A program made the position numbers and the translations under genes. A DNA stretch of 24,546 nt, taken from NCBI GenBank assembly GCA_005239595.1, contig SBBT01000223.1, positions 1 to 24,546 of the forward strand, read 5' to 3'. The notes beneath the pieces were generated by a model. It had not been told where the DNA came from and did not search any database. It was given only the letters and a program-made list of their open reading frames with translations. The stretch comes from Candidatus Troglogloeales bacterium. GTDB lineage: Bacteria; Nitrospirota; Nitrospiria; SBBL01; SBBT01. Shown here piece by piece: positions 1 to 7,242 of the stretch (the stretch's first letter is position 1; each line of letters starts with the position of its first letter).

Positions 1-1
1 A

Positions 2-1087
2 TTGCAGACGTCAGATGTGCTTGCACGCCTTGGCGGAGCTGAGTTTATCGTTCTCCTGCCAGAGGCGAGAGATGTCGCCGATGCCATGCGAGCGCTGCGA
101 AAGATTACAGGGGCGCTGAAGACCCCTTTTATCGTGGAAGGGATCTTCCTTTTGGTTACAATGAGCGCCGGTATCGTTCTGTTTCCTGAACATGGCACTG
201 ATGGAGAGACCCTCTTGCGCCACGTGGATATGGCGTTGCATGAGGCTAAAGAGTCCAGGAAAGATGCGTGCGTCTATATCCAGACGCACGATCTGAATAC
301 CCCGGAGAGGCTCAAGCTGTTGGGGGAATTGCGTTATGCCATGGATCGGGGAGAGTTATTCCTCGTCTATCAGCCGAAAATTAATGTGCATGAGAGGTGT
401 ATCAGCGGCGTGGAGGCGTTGGTTCGCTGGCGGCACCCGGAGCGGGGAGTCGTGCCGCCGGACAAGTTTGTTTATCTTGCGGAACAGACCGGGTTGGTAC
501 AGCACCTTACCTCATGGGTTTTAAACGCGGCGATCCGACAATGCCATATCTGGCACCAGAAGGGAAAATTCATCAATGTGGCCGTAAACCTCTCCGTAGG
601 AAACCTGCAAAATATACATCTCCCGAACGAGGTAGAAGAGCTGCTTCGCCTCCACGAGGTCTCCCCTTCCTCCCTGGAGTTGGAGATTACAGAGAGCATC
701 ATTATGGCGGATCCGGCCCGGGCGATGGATATCCTGACCGCTTTACGCAGACTTGGGGTGCGCCTGTCGATTGATGACTTTGGAACCGGTTATTCTTCTC
801 TTGGCTATCTACGGAGGCTTCCGGTGGATCAGGTCAAAATCGACAAGTCTTTTGTAATGGATATGGCCGCGAGCGAAGAGGATTCGGTGATTGTCCGTTC
901 TACAATTGATCTCGCCCATAACCTGGGCCTAAGGGTGGTTGCGGAAGGGGTGGAAACAGAGGGGGTATTGGAGAGGCTGACCGGCCTCGGATGTGATGCA
1001 GCCCAGGGATACTACCTAAGCATGCCGATGGAGGAGGAAGCCCTGATGCGCTGGGTGTCTGAGTCGCCATGGGGGATCAAGGGGTAA
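2..1087 (+). CDS. GGDEF-EAL cyclic-di-GMP protein, 5' end missing (likely phosphodiesterase)
   Basis: The reading frame is open from the first base, so this is the C-terminal part of a longer protein; the TTG at position 2 is not a believable start. What remains is the second half of a GGDEF domain (about residues 1-95) and a full EAL domain (about 105-355). The GGDEF signature reads GGAEF, losing the catalytic acidic residue, and the I-site position reads QTSD rather than RxxD, so cyclase activity is unlikely. The EAL domain keeps EAL in VEALVRW, the Asn in NLS, the Glu in LEITES, DDFGTG, the Lys in KIDKSF, AEGVE and the Gln in AAQGYY, so c-di-GMP hydrolysis to pGpG is expected. The 3' end overlaps the next gene by 19 nt, which suggests translational coupling to the histidine kinase. 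The N-terminal sensory domain is outside the window. Confidence 0.93.
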   Translation: MQTSDVLARLGGAEFIVLLPEARDVADAMRALRKITGALKTPFIVEGIFLLVTMSAGIVLFPEHGTDGETLLRHVDMALHEAKESRKDACVYIQTHDLNTPERLKLLGELRYAMDRGELFLVYQPKINVHERCISGVEALVRWRHPERGVVPPDKFVYLAEQTGLVQHLTSWVLNAAIRQCHIWHQKGKFINVAVNLSVGNLQNIHLPNEVEELLRLHEVSPSSLELEITESIIMADPARAMDILTALRRLGVRLSIDDFGTGYSSLGYLRRLPVDQVKIDKSFVMDMAASEEDSVIVRSTIDLAHNLGLRVVAEGVETEGVLERLTGLGCDAAQGYYLSMPMEEEALMRWVSESPWGIKG

Positions 1088-1872
1088 AGAAAGATGCCGA
1101 AAAGCGGCCGCCCCGGACGACCGAAGGCGGGCTTTCTAAAGAGTGTAAGAGGCTGAAGGAAGAGAACCGTCTTCTTCAGGAGAAATGCCGTTTAGAAGAC
1201 TTGCTGACAGCCGAGATCTCTCATGAGATGCGGGCCCCTCTGCACGGCGTGATCGCCATCGCTGAACTGATGCGGGATCGGGTTTTCCCCGTGGAGGTGC
1301 GGAAAGGGTATTTAGATGATATCCTGGCGAGTGCCACCCATCTTCTTTGTCTCATAGAAAATCTTTCAGCCAAGGCGACCTCGGTCCCGATTCCCCTTCA
1401 TCCGGAGCCGGTTGATCTTGCAAAACTGGTTACAGAGGTGACGCGCCTGATGGGCCCCCTCGCCCTCCAGGGGAAAATCTGCCTTAAGACTGAGATTGAC
1501 GTTGTGTTAGCCGATGTGGTGACCGATCGGATGAAGCTGACGCAAGTCCTTTACAATTTCCTCTCAAATGCAATTAAATTTACCCCCCAAGGGGGGGACG
1601 TATCGGTGCGGTTTCTCCCCGAGGGGGCCGCTCTGTTTCGTCTCGAGGTCGAAGATACGGGTATCGGAATTGCCGCCTCGGATTATGCGCGTCTTTTTGT
1701 TCCGTTTGAACGGCTTCATGCAGGAGGAAAATATCCAGGATCAGGTTTGGGACTTTCGATTACCAAGCGCATCGTCGAGGCCCAGGGGGGAGAGGTGGGT
1801 GTGCGGGGTGCGCCGAAAGGCGGGAGTATCTTCTTCGCCGTCTTCCCCCGCCGTCTTGCCATTTCATCATAG
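1069..1872 (+). CDS. Sensorless cytoplasmic histidine kinase
   Basis: This 267-residue protein is a HisKA plus HATPase_c kinase. The phosphoacceptor is H52 in SHEMRAPLHG. The ATPase domain shows the N-box (NFLSNAIKFTP), G1 (DTGIGI), an F-box-like LFVPFER and the G2 lid (GSGLGLSI). Before the H-box there is only a short basic segment and a Leu/Glu/Lys-rich stretch (about residues 23-45) that looks like a coiled coil. No membrane segment, PAS or GAF domain is visible, so input probably comes from a partner protein. The gene overlaps the upstream GGDEF-EAL gene by 19 nt. The next gene encodes a receiver-domain regulator and is the obvious phosphotransfer partner, though that pairing is inferred from position. 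A run of seven G residues near 1591 lies inside the ATPase domain; the frame stays open. Confidence 0.93.
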   Translation: MGDQGVKKDAEKRPPRTTEGGLSKECKRLKEENRLLQEKCRLEDLLTAEISHEMRAPLHGVIAIAELMRDRVFPVEVRKGYLDDILASATHLLCLIENLSAKATSVPIPLHPEPVDLAKLVTEVTRLMGPLALQGKICLKTEIDVVLADVVTDRMKLTQVLYNFLSNAIKFTPQGGDVSVRFLPEGAALFRLEVEDTGIGIAASDYARLFVPFERLHAGGKYPGSGLGLSITKRIVEAQGGEVGVRGAPKGGSIFFAVFPRRLAISS

Positions 1873-1954
1873 CCGTTCCATAATATATACTTAGAGTAAG
1901 AACTGTCTTGTGAAGGTCGGGAAGGAATCTCTTAAATGCGAACAAGGAGGGCCA

Positions 1955-4693
1955 TTGGAACCGAAAATCATACTCATTATCGAGGATAATCCAATTACGA
2001 GAAAGATGGCGAAGGTGGCCTTGGAAGGAGGAGGCTATGCCGTTTTAGAGGCCCAGGATGCGCAAAGCTCTCTTGAATTGGCGCGGCAGAAGAGGTCCCA
2101 CCTCATTATTCAGGATTTATTCCTGCCGGACATGGACGGCATCGCCCTGTTCCGTGAACTCCGTTCCTTGCCTGATTATGCGGCGATCCCGATTATCGCC
2201 TTTTCCGGTTCCTTGACCGGTCTCCTGGAGGCCAGAAAAGCCGGTGTTGGATTTTCGGATTTTCTGGTAAAACCGGTTGGACCGGCTAAGCTGATCCAGA
2301 CGATTCAGGCACATCTCCCCACCCCCCTTCCTCCCGTGGCGACAGAGACGCGCAAGGAGATCGGCCAGGGGAGGTGTGTCATAGTGGTAACCCCCAACCC
2401 CATTGAGCAAAAGAAGGTGAAGGCGCATTTATCCGAGATTGGGTTTACGGTGGCATGCGTCGATAGTGCAGAGCGGGCAATAGAAGTGGCGCGGCAGATC
2501 CGTCCACATGCCATTATGTGCGATGCCCTGATGCCGAAGATGGATGGTTTTTCGCTCTGCCGGGCCGTCAGGCAGGATTCGCAGCTCTCCCATATCCCTA
2601 CGGTCCTGGTCTCATCCATTTACCTCGACGAAAACGACTTGAAACTCGCCAGAAATGTAGCCGCTTCGGCCTATGTCCAGCGGTCGCCCGGTTTAAAAGA
2701 GGTGGAGAAGGCGTTGCTTTTGAGCCTTTCGAAAGAGGTTCCCGCTTTGCCGGCGGAAGAGCCAATGGCGGTGGTTGAGGAGGTGAGAGCGATTGAGAAA
2801 GAGCAGACGCATCGTGCAATTCGGCAGCTGGAACAGCAGGTGGTCATTAACTCCGCCCTGGCCGAGACCGCAACAATCCAGGCGGCGCAGCTTTCTATCC
2901 TGGTCGGTGCGTCCGAGGTCTTGACGAAGACGCTTGATATCGGAAAGGTGTTACGGGAGGTTTTGGCCGGTTGCCTGGACGCGGGAGGGGTTTCCATTGG
3001 AGCGGCCTATCTGACTGAAGCGGCGGGCCGTCTTGTAATGAAGGCGCAGGTCGGCTATCCGGAGGCAACACAGGAAGAGTTGATGGAATTTTTTGGCCAC
3101 ACCGACCTGCTCCATCGTGCGATGGAGCAGGAGGAGCTGATCGAGGTGCCGTCTTCTCAAGTGGAGGATGGTCCGGCAGCCGAGCTGCTTCGGCAGGCGC
3201 GCGCAAAATCACTGCTGATTCTCCCGCTTCTGCTCAACGAGGAGCGCCTGGGTGCTGTTGTGATGATTTCCGCGGAAAAGGCGATTGAACGACAACAGGT
3301 CTCTTTCGCAAATGCGGTTCGCGGGCAGATTGCCCAGGCGATTGCGCTTAGCCGCACCCTTTCCCAGATTGAATATCAGGCGACGCATGATCCCTTGACC
3401 GACCTTCCCAACCGGGTTCTTCTGCATGATCGGCTGCGGCAGGCTGTTTTGGCCGGCCCCAGAGACAATCGGCCTTTCGCCCTTTTTATGATGGACCTGG
3501 ATCGGTTTAAAGAGGTCAACGATACCCTCGGCCACCGACATGGCGACCTCCTGCTACAGAAGGTGGCCTTGTCTCTGCAGGAAATATTGAGGGCATCCGA
3601 TACGATCGCACGTTTGGGCGGGGACGAATTTGCCATGCTGCTTCCAAATGTGGATGCGGAAGGCGCGGCCTTGATCGCGCGCAAGATTTTAAAAACGCTG
3701 CAGGTCCCTTTCTCTATCGAAGGGCTTCCTGTTTCAATCGGGGCGAGCATTGGTATTGTGATTTATCCTGATCATGGCGAGAACCCGGACACCCTTCTGC
3801 AAAGGGCGGATGTGACGATGTACGTGTCGAAGGAACGTCGTCACACCTACACGATCTATGTCCCTGACCACGATAAGTTCGCCCGCCGCCGGCTTGTGTC
3901 GACGGAAGAATTAAACCATGCGATCTCTCATGACCAACTCTTTCTCCTCTATCAGCCCAAGGTGAGCTTTATGACCTCCAAGGCGGAGGGGATAGAGGCG
4001 CTCATCCGATGGAATCACCCCCACACTGGCGTGGTTTTTCCCGATCAATTTATTGGGCTTGCCGAGAAGGCCGGATTGATCAACGCCCTGACGCAGTGGA
4101 CGTTTAATGCCGCGCTGCGCCAGTGGCGGGAGTGGCATCAGGCAGGGTGGCGTGTTCGTCTGGCGCTGAACCTCTCCTCGTGGAAGCTGCATGATCCGCG
4201 CTTACCCGATCAGGTCAGTGAGGTGCTGCAGGGGGCGGGGATCGCCCCTTCGTATCTTGAGCTCGAGATGACGGAAGACGGCATCATGACCGATCCTGTC
4301 CGCGTCACTGAAGTGCTCGTGCGTCTAAAGGATATCGGCGTCTACCTCTCTATCGACAACTTTGGCAAGGGCTATTCCTCTTTGAGCGTTTTCAAAAAAC
4401 TTCCTATTGATCTGATCAAGATTGATAAGTCTTTTGTTGCGGACATGGTCTCTGATGCGGACAGCGCCAAAATTGTCCGCTCCGCTATTGATCTCGCCCA
4501 CAATCTTGGATTGAATGTCCTTGCGGATGGGGTGGAGCATCAAGAAACCTGGGAGAAACTGGCGGGGCTTGGCTGCGATTTTGGACAGGGTTATTATCTG
4601 GGACGGCCCATGTCCCCCCCAGAGCTTGCCACCTGGATGCGCGAGTCAGCCTGGGGGCCGGTTGTTGAGGGACAAGACAAAAAGGTCTCATGA
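1955..4693 (+). CDS. REC-REC-GAF-GGDEF-EAL response regulator (likely diguanylate cyclase)
   Basis: I chose the TTG at 1955 (912 residues) because AAGGAGG ends 4 nt before it and the product starts right at a receiver domain (MEPKIILIIEDNP). An in-frame GTG at 1910 has no ribosome site. Domains in order: REC1 (about 5-120) with the acidic pair in IEDN, D54 and K106; REC2 (about 141-258); a coiled segment; GAF (about 320-470); GGDEF (about 480-640); EAL (about 650-900). REC2 keeps D190, but its acidic pair reads TP and the Lys region reads VQRSP, so it looks like a pseudo-receiver. The GGDEF domain is intact: DLDRFKEVND, GGDEF, and an I-site RASD five residues upstream. The EAL domain keeps EAL, NLS and Lys, but DDFG reads DNFG and AEGVE reads ADGVE, so hydrolysis is doubtful. 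The net role is probably phosphorylation-controlled c-di-GMP synthesis, fed by the kinase upstream. Confidence 0.93.
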   Translation: MEPKIILIIEDNPITRKMAKVALEGGGYAVLEAQDAQSSLELARQKRSHLIIQDLFLPDMDGIALFRELRSLPDYAAIPIIAFSGSLTGLLEARKAGVGFSDFLVKPVGPAKLIQTIQAHLPTPLPPVATETRKEIGQGRCVIVVTPNPIEQKKVKAHLSEIGFTVACVDSAERAIEVARQIRPHAIMCDALMPKMDGFSLCRAVRQDSQLSHIPTVLVSSIYLDENDLKLARNVAASAYVQRSPGLKEVEKALLLSLSKEVPALPAEEPMAVVEEVRAIEKEQTHRAIRQLEQQVVINSALAETATIQAAQLSILVGASEVLTKTLDIGKVLREVLAGCLDAGGVSIGAAYLTEAAGRLVMKAQVGYPEATQEELMEFFGHTDLLHRAMEQEELIEVPSSQVEDGPAAELLRQARAKSLLILPLLLNEERLGAVVMISAEKAIERQQVSFANAVRGQIAQAIALSRTLSQIEYQATHDPLTDLPNRVLLHDRLRQAVLAGPRDNRPFALFMMDLDRFKEVNDTLGHRHGDLLLQKVALSLQEILRASDTIARLGGDEFAMLLPNVDAEGAALIARKILKTLQVPFSIEGLPVSIGASIGIVIYPDHGENPDTLLQRADVTMYVSKERRHTYTIYVPDHDKFARRRLVSTEELNHAISHDQLFLLYQPKVSFMTSKAEGIEALIRWNHPHTGVVFPDQFIGLAEKAGLINALTQWTFNAALRQWREWHQAGWRVRLALNLSSWKLHDPRLPDQVSEVLQGAGIAPSYLELEMTEDGIMTDPVRVTEVLVRLKDIGVYLSIDNFGKGYSSLSVFKKLPIDLIKIDKSFVADMVSDADSAKIVRSAIDLAHNLGLNVLADGVEHQETWEKLAGLGCDFGQGYYLGRPMSPPELATWMRESAWGPVVEGQDKKVS

Positions 4694-4706
4694 AGGAATG
4701 CAATCC

Positions 4707-6338
4707 ATGAAGGTGTCCGAGAGAGAGCCCGGTGATCAGCCTGATCAGACAAGGTGCGAGCGGCTCGTTGCCTATATGTTGGACGCCGCATTTGTTCTCG
4801 ATCAACAGGGCAAGATCGTGCATGGTAACAAGTTGGCCGAGGTCCTGGTCGCCTCTCCGCTGTCTGCGCTCATTGGACAAAGGCTTTCTGATCTGCTGCA
4901 TCCTGCGGATCGCGATGTGGCCCTTTTACTCCTCCGAAAGTCGGAGGGGTTCGTTCGCAATATCCGCATCCAACGAAAAGACGGTTCCCTTGTTTGGACA
5001 GACCTAATGGCAACCAGGGCAGACCCTTATCTGGTTGTCGTTGTGCGTGATGTGACCGAACAAAAGAGGTTGGAGGAGACGATTCATCGGATGGCTTGCT
5101 ATGACGATCTGACCGGCCTTCCCAATCAACGATTCCTGATAGAGCAGATTAATGCGCTGGCCGAAAGCCGGCCGCATGTACTTTTGGTGATAGGGCTGGA
5201 CCGCTTCAAGGAAATCAATGCGGCCTTTGGGCGCCGCTGCGGCGACCTATTATTAGAACAGATCGCATCCCGTCTGAAAGAAGTGGTGGAAAAATCCGCT
5301 CTCCTGGCACGTTTGGAAGGCGATCGGTTTGCAGCCCTTTTTCCGGAGGGGACGGAGGCGGAAGATGCCGTTCAGGTTGCCAAGGCTATTTTAAGTAGCC
5401 TGGAAACATCGTTTTCGGTCGAAGGACTTCCGGTGTGGGTGCGGGCGAGTATCGGCATCTCTCTCTTTCCAGAACAGGCCGGCGGGGCCCTTTTGCGTTG
5501 CGCCGATCTTGCCTTGCATGCGGCGAAGAAGAGCGCTGTTGGGTATGTCCTTTATTCTCCCGCCTGCGATCCGCAGACGCCGCTTCAGCTGGAGCTGATG
5601 GGCGATCTCGCCCGCGCCATCGAAACCGATCAGTTGTTTCTCGTTTATCAGCCGAAAATTGATCTTAAAACCGGACAGGTTGTCGGCGTGGAGGCGTTGG
5701 TCCGGTGGCAGCATCCGCAGTATGAGCTGATTCCGCCCAGCGAGTTTTTGTTGCCCGCTGAACAGACCGGACTGATTCATCCTCTCACCTTGTGGGTTTT
5801 AAAGAGGGCGCTTGGCGACTGTCAGGCATGGCATCAAGCGGGGGTTAAAATCAATATTGCCGTGAACCTTTCGCCCCGCAACCTGCAGGATCCGAAATTT
5901 CCGGATGATGTCGCTCATCTCCTTTCGGAGCATGGTGTCGCCGCTTCCTTTCTGGAACTGGAGATTCCTGAAAGAGGTCTGAGAGAGTACCGTCTGTTGG
6001 AGCCTTTGGCCCGCCTCAGCAAGATCGGCGTGAAAATCGTCATTGACGATTTCGGCTATTCGGTGTTCGGTACTCTTCGGGGATTTCCCGTGGATCAGAT
6101 TAAAATAGACAAGGTGTTTATCAATGACATGGCGGTCGATTACGACAGTGCGGTGGTCGCCCGTTCCACCATCGAGTTGGGCCATACCTTTCATCTTTCG
6201 GTTGTGGCCGAGGGGGTTGAGGATCGGGAAACGATGGATCGTTTGACCGACCTCGGCTGTGATGCCGCTCAGGGATACCATTTAAGCGAGCCCCTTTCCG
6301 CCGAAGCGCTGGCGCAATGGTTGCGCGAGCGCGCATAA
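4707..6338 (+). CDS. PAS-GGDEF-EAL cyclic-di-GMP protein with degenerate GGDEF
   Basis: The ATG at 4707 has AAGGA 9 nt upstream and gives 543 residues; an ATG at 4698 (three residues longer) is the alternative. The PAS domain (about 20-125) ends in the typical VVRDVTEQKRLEE linker. The GGDEF domain (about 130-285) is decayed: the DLDRFK motif reads GLDRFK, the following ND reads NA, the signature reads EGDRF and no RxxD I-site is present. The EAL domain (about 295-540) keeps EAL, NLS, DDFG, KIDK, AEGVE and AAQG. Its LEITES motif reads LEIPERG, and the loop after DDFG is two residues shorter and reads YSVFG instead of TGYSSL. It may be a weak phosphodiesterase, or a c-di-GMP binding or scaffold protein. 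It starts 13 nt after the previous stop and is probably in the same operon. Confidence 0.92.
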   Translation: MKVSEREPGDQPDQTRCERLVAYMLDAAFVLDQQGKIVHGNKLAEVLVASPLSALIGQRLSDLLHPADRDVALLLLRKSEGFVRNIRIQRKDGSLVWTDLMATRADPYLVVVVRDVTEQKRLEETIHRMACYDDLTGLPNQRFLIEQINALAESRPHVLLVIGLDRFKEINAAFGRRCGDLLLEQIASRLKEVVEKSALLARLEGDRFAALFPEGTEAEDAVQVAKAILSSLETSFSVEGLPVWVRASIGISLFPEQAGGALLRCADLALHAAKKSAVGYVLYSPACDPQTPLQLELMGDLARAIETDQLFLVYQPKIDLKTGQVVGVEALVRWQHPQYELIPPSEFLLPAEQTGLIHPLTLWVLKRALGDCQAWHQAGVKINIAVNLSPRNLQDPKFPDDVAHLLSEHGVAASFLELEIPERGLREYRLLEPLARLSKIGVKIVIDDFGYSVFGTLRGFPVDQIKIDKVFINDMAVDYDSAVVARSTIELGHTFHLSVVAEGVEDRETMDRLTDLGCDAAQGYHLSEPLSAEALAQWLRERA

Positions 6339-6365
6339 AGGCCGCCTTCCTCCTATGGGCCTAAG

Positions 6366-6404
6366 GTGATTTTGGAGTGTGATTTTGGAGTGTGATTTTG
6401 GAGT
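6366..6404 (+). repeat. Three perfect 13-bp tandem repeats (GTGATTTTGGAGT)
   Basis: Three identical head-to-tail copies lie at 6366-6378, 6379-6391 and 6392-6404, directly before the reductase gene. Each copy carries GTG, an A/T core and GGAG, so each resembles a weak ribosome site. The last GGAG is 11 nt from the chosen ATG. The array may simply come from replication slippage, or its copy number may tune expression of the next gene. Confidence 0.9.
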
Positions 6405-6414
6405 TGACGGAAAG

Positions 6415-7218
6415 ATGGAACTTGGCCTAAAGGGGAAGGTGGCGGTCGTGACGGGGGCAAGCCGCGGCATCGGCAAGGCGATTGCCTTGGCACTTGCCTC
6501 AGAAGGGGCGGAGGTTGTTCTGGCCGCGCGGGGCAGAGAGGCGCTTTCTGAAGCGGCGGATGAAGCCGCCCGTTATGGCGTAAAGGCGTTTGCCGTTCCT
6601 GTTGATCTCGCAAGGCCGAGTGGACCCGGTCGCCTGATTCGACAATCGGTCAAGCAGTTCGGACGGATCGATATCCTGGTCAACAACCTGGGCGGCCCGG
6701 TTTGTTTTCTTCCCTTCCTGTCGCTGCCCGATGCAAATTGGCGCGCGACGTTGAACCTCGATCTGATGGTGGCGGTTCGAACCTGTCGGGCAGTGATCCC
6801 CCTAATGCAACGGGTGGGAGGGGGACGGATTATCAATATTGCATCGATTGCCGGCATCGAAGTTGATGAGAAGTTTCCCGACTACTCCGTTGCGAAGGCG
6901 GCGCTGATCGCTTTTGGCAAATATCTCTCGGTTGCATTTGCGTCAGACAATATCCTGGTGAATACCGTCTGTCCAGGGTCGGTCTGGACCTCGTCGTGGG
7001 AGGCGGAGGCCGATATCATGGCAAAGCAGGAAGGGATTTCAGGAAGAGAGGCGGCCCAAACCCTTCTAGGCCGCGCCGCTGCTGAAATTCCTCTAGGAAA
7101 AATGGGCGATCCTGTCGAGATCGGGAAGATGGTTGCTTTCCTTTCCTCTCCAAATCTAACCTGGATGACTGGCGCTACCATCCGAATGGATGGCGGAAAG
7201 ACCAAAATAGCGTTATAA
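6415..7218 (+). CDS. Short-chain dehydrogenase/reductase, 3-oxoacyl-ACP reductase-like
   Basis: This 267-residue classical SDR has an N-terminal Rossmann fold with the cofactor motif TGASRGIG (about residues 13-20), NNLGG in place of NNAG, a Ser in INIASIAG, the catalytic YxxxK as YSVAK, and the post-catalytic CPGSV. An Arg just after the glycine motif and ARGRE after beta-2 suggest NADP(H). The start at 6415 gives MELGLKGKVAVVTG, the usual SDR beginning; upstream in-frame starts fall inside the 13-bp repeat. There is a long insert around ISGREAAQTLLG before the C-terminal LSSPNLTWMTGATIRMDGG segment, as in many FabG-like oxidoreductases. The true substrate cannot be read from the sequence. 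The ABC transporter gene follows after 24 nt. Confidence 0.92.
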   Translation: MELGLKGKVAVVTGASRGIGKAIALALASEGAEVVLAARGREALSEAADEAARYGVKAFAVPVDLARPSGPGRLIRQSVKQFGRIDILVNNLGGPVCFLPFLSLPDANWRATLNLDLMVAVRTCRAVIPLMQRVGGGRIINIASIAGIEVDEKFPDYSVAKAALIAFGKYLSVAFASDNILVNTVCPGSVWTSSWEAEADIMAKQEGISGREAAQTLLGRAAAEIPLGKMGDPVEIGKMVAFLSSPNLTWMTGATIRMDGGKTKIAL

Positions 7219-7242
7219 GATGGGAATTCTATTGGAGCTGCC

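Noticed and set aside
1588..1600. A run of G after a run of C in the kinase gene, suggestive of a frameshift
   Set aside because: The kinase frame continues correctly from the N-box to the G2 motif, so no frameshift is needed.
1881..1891. An AT-rich stretch before the REC-REC-GAF gene as an internal promoter
   Set aside because: The possible -10 boxes pair only with weak -35 candidates or poor spacing (TTGCCA at 19 nt), so I did not list it.
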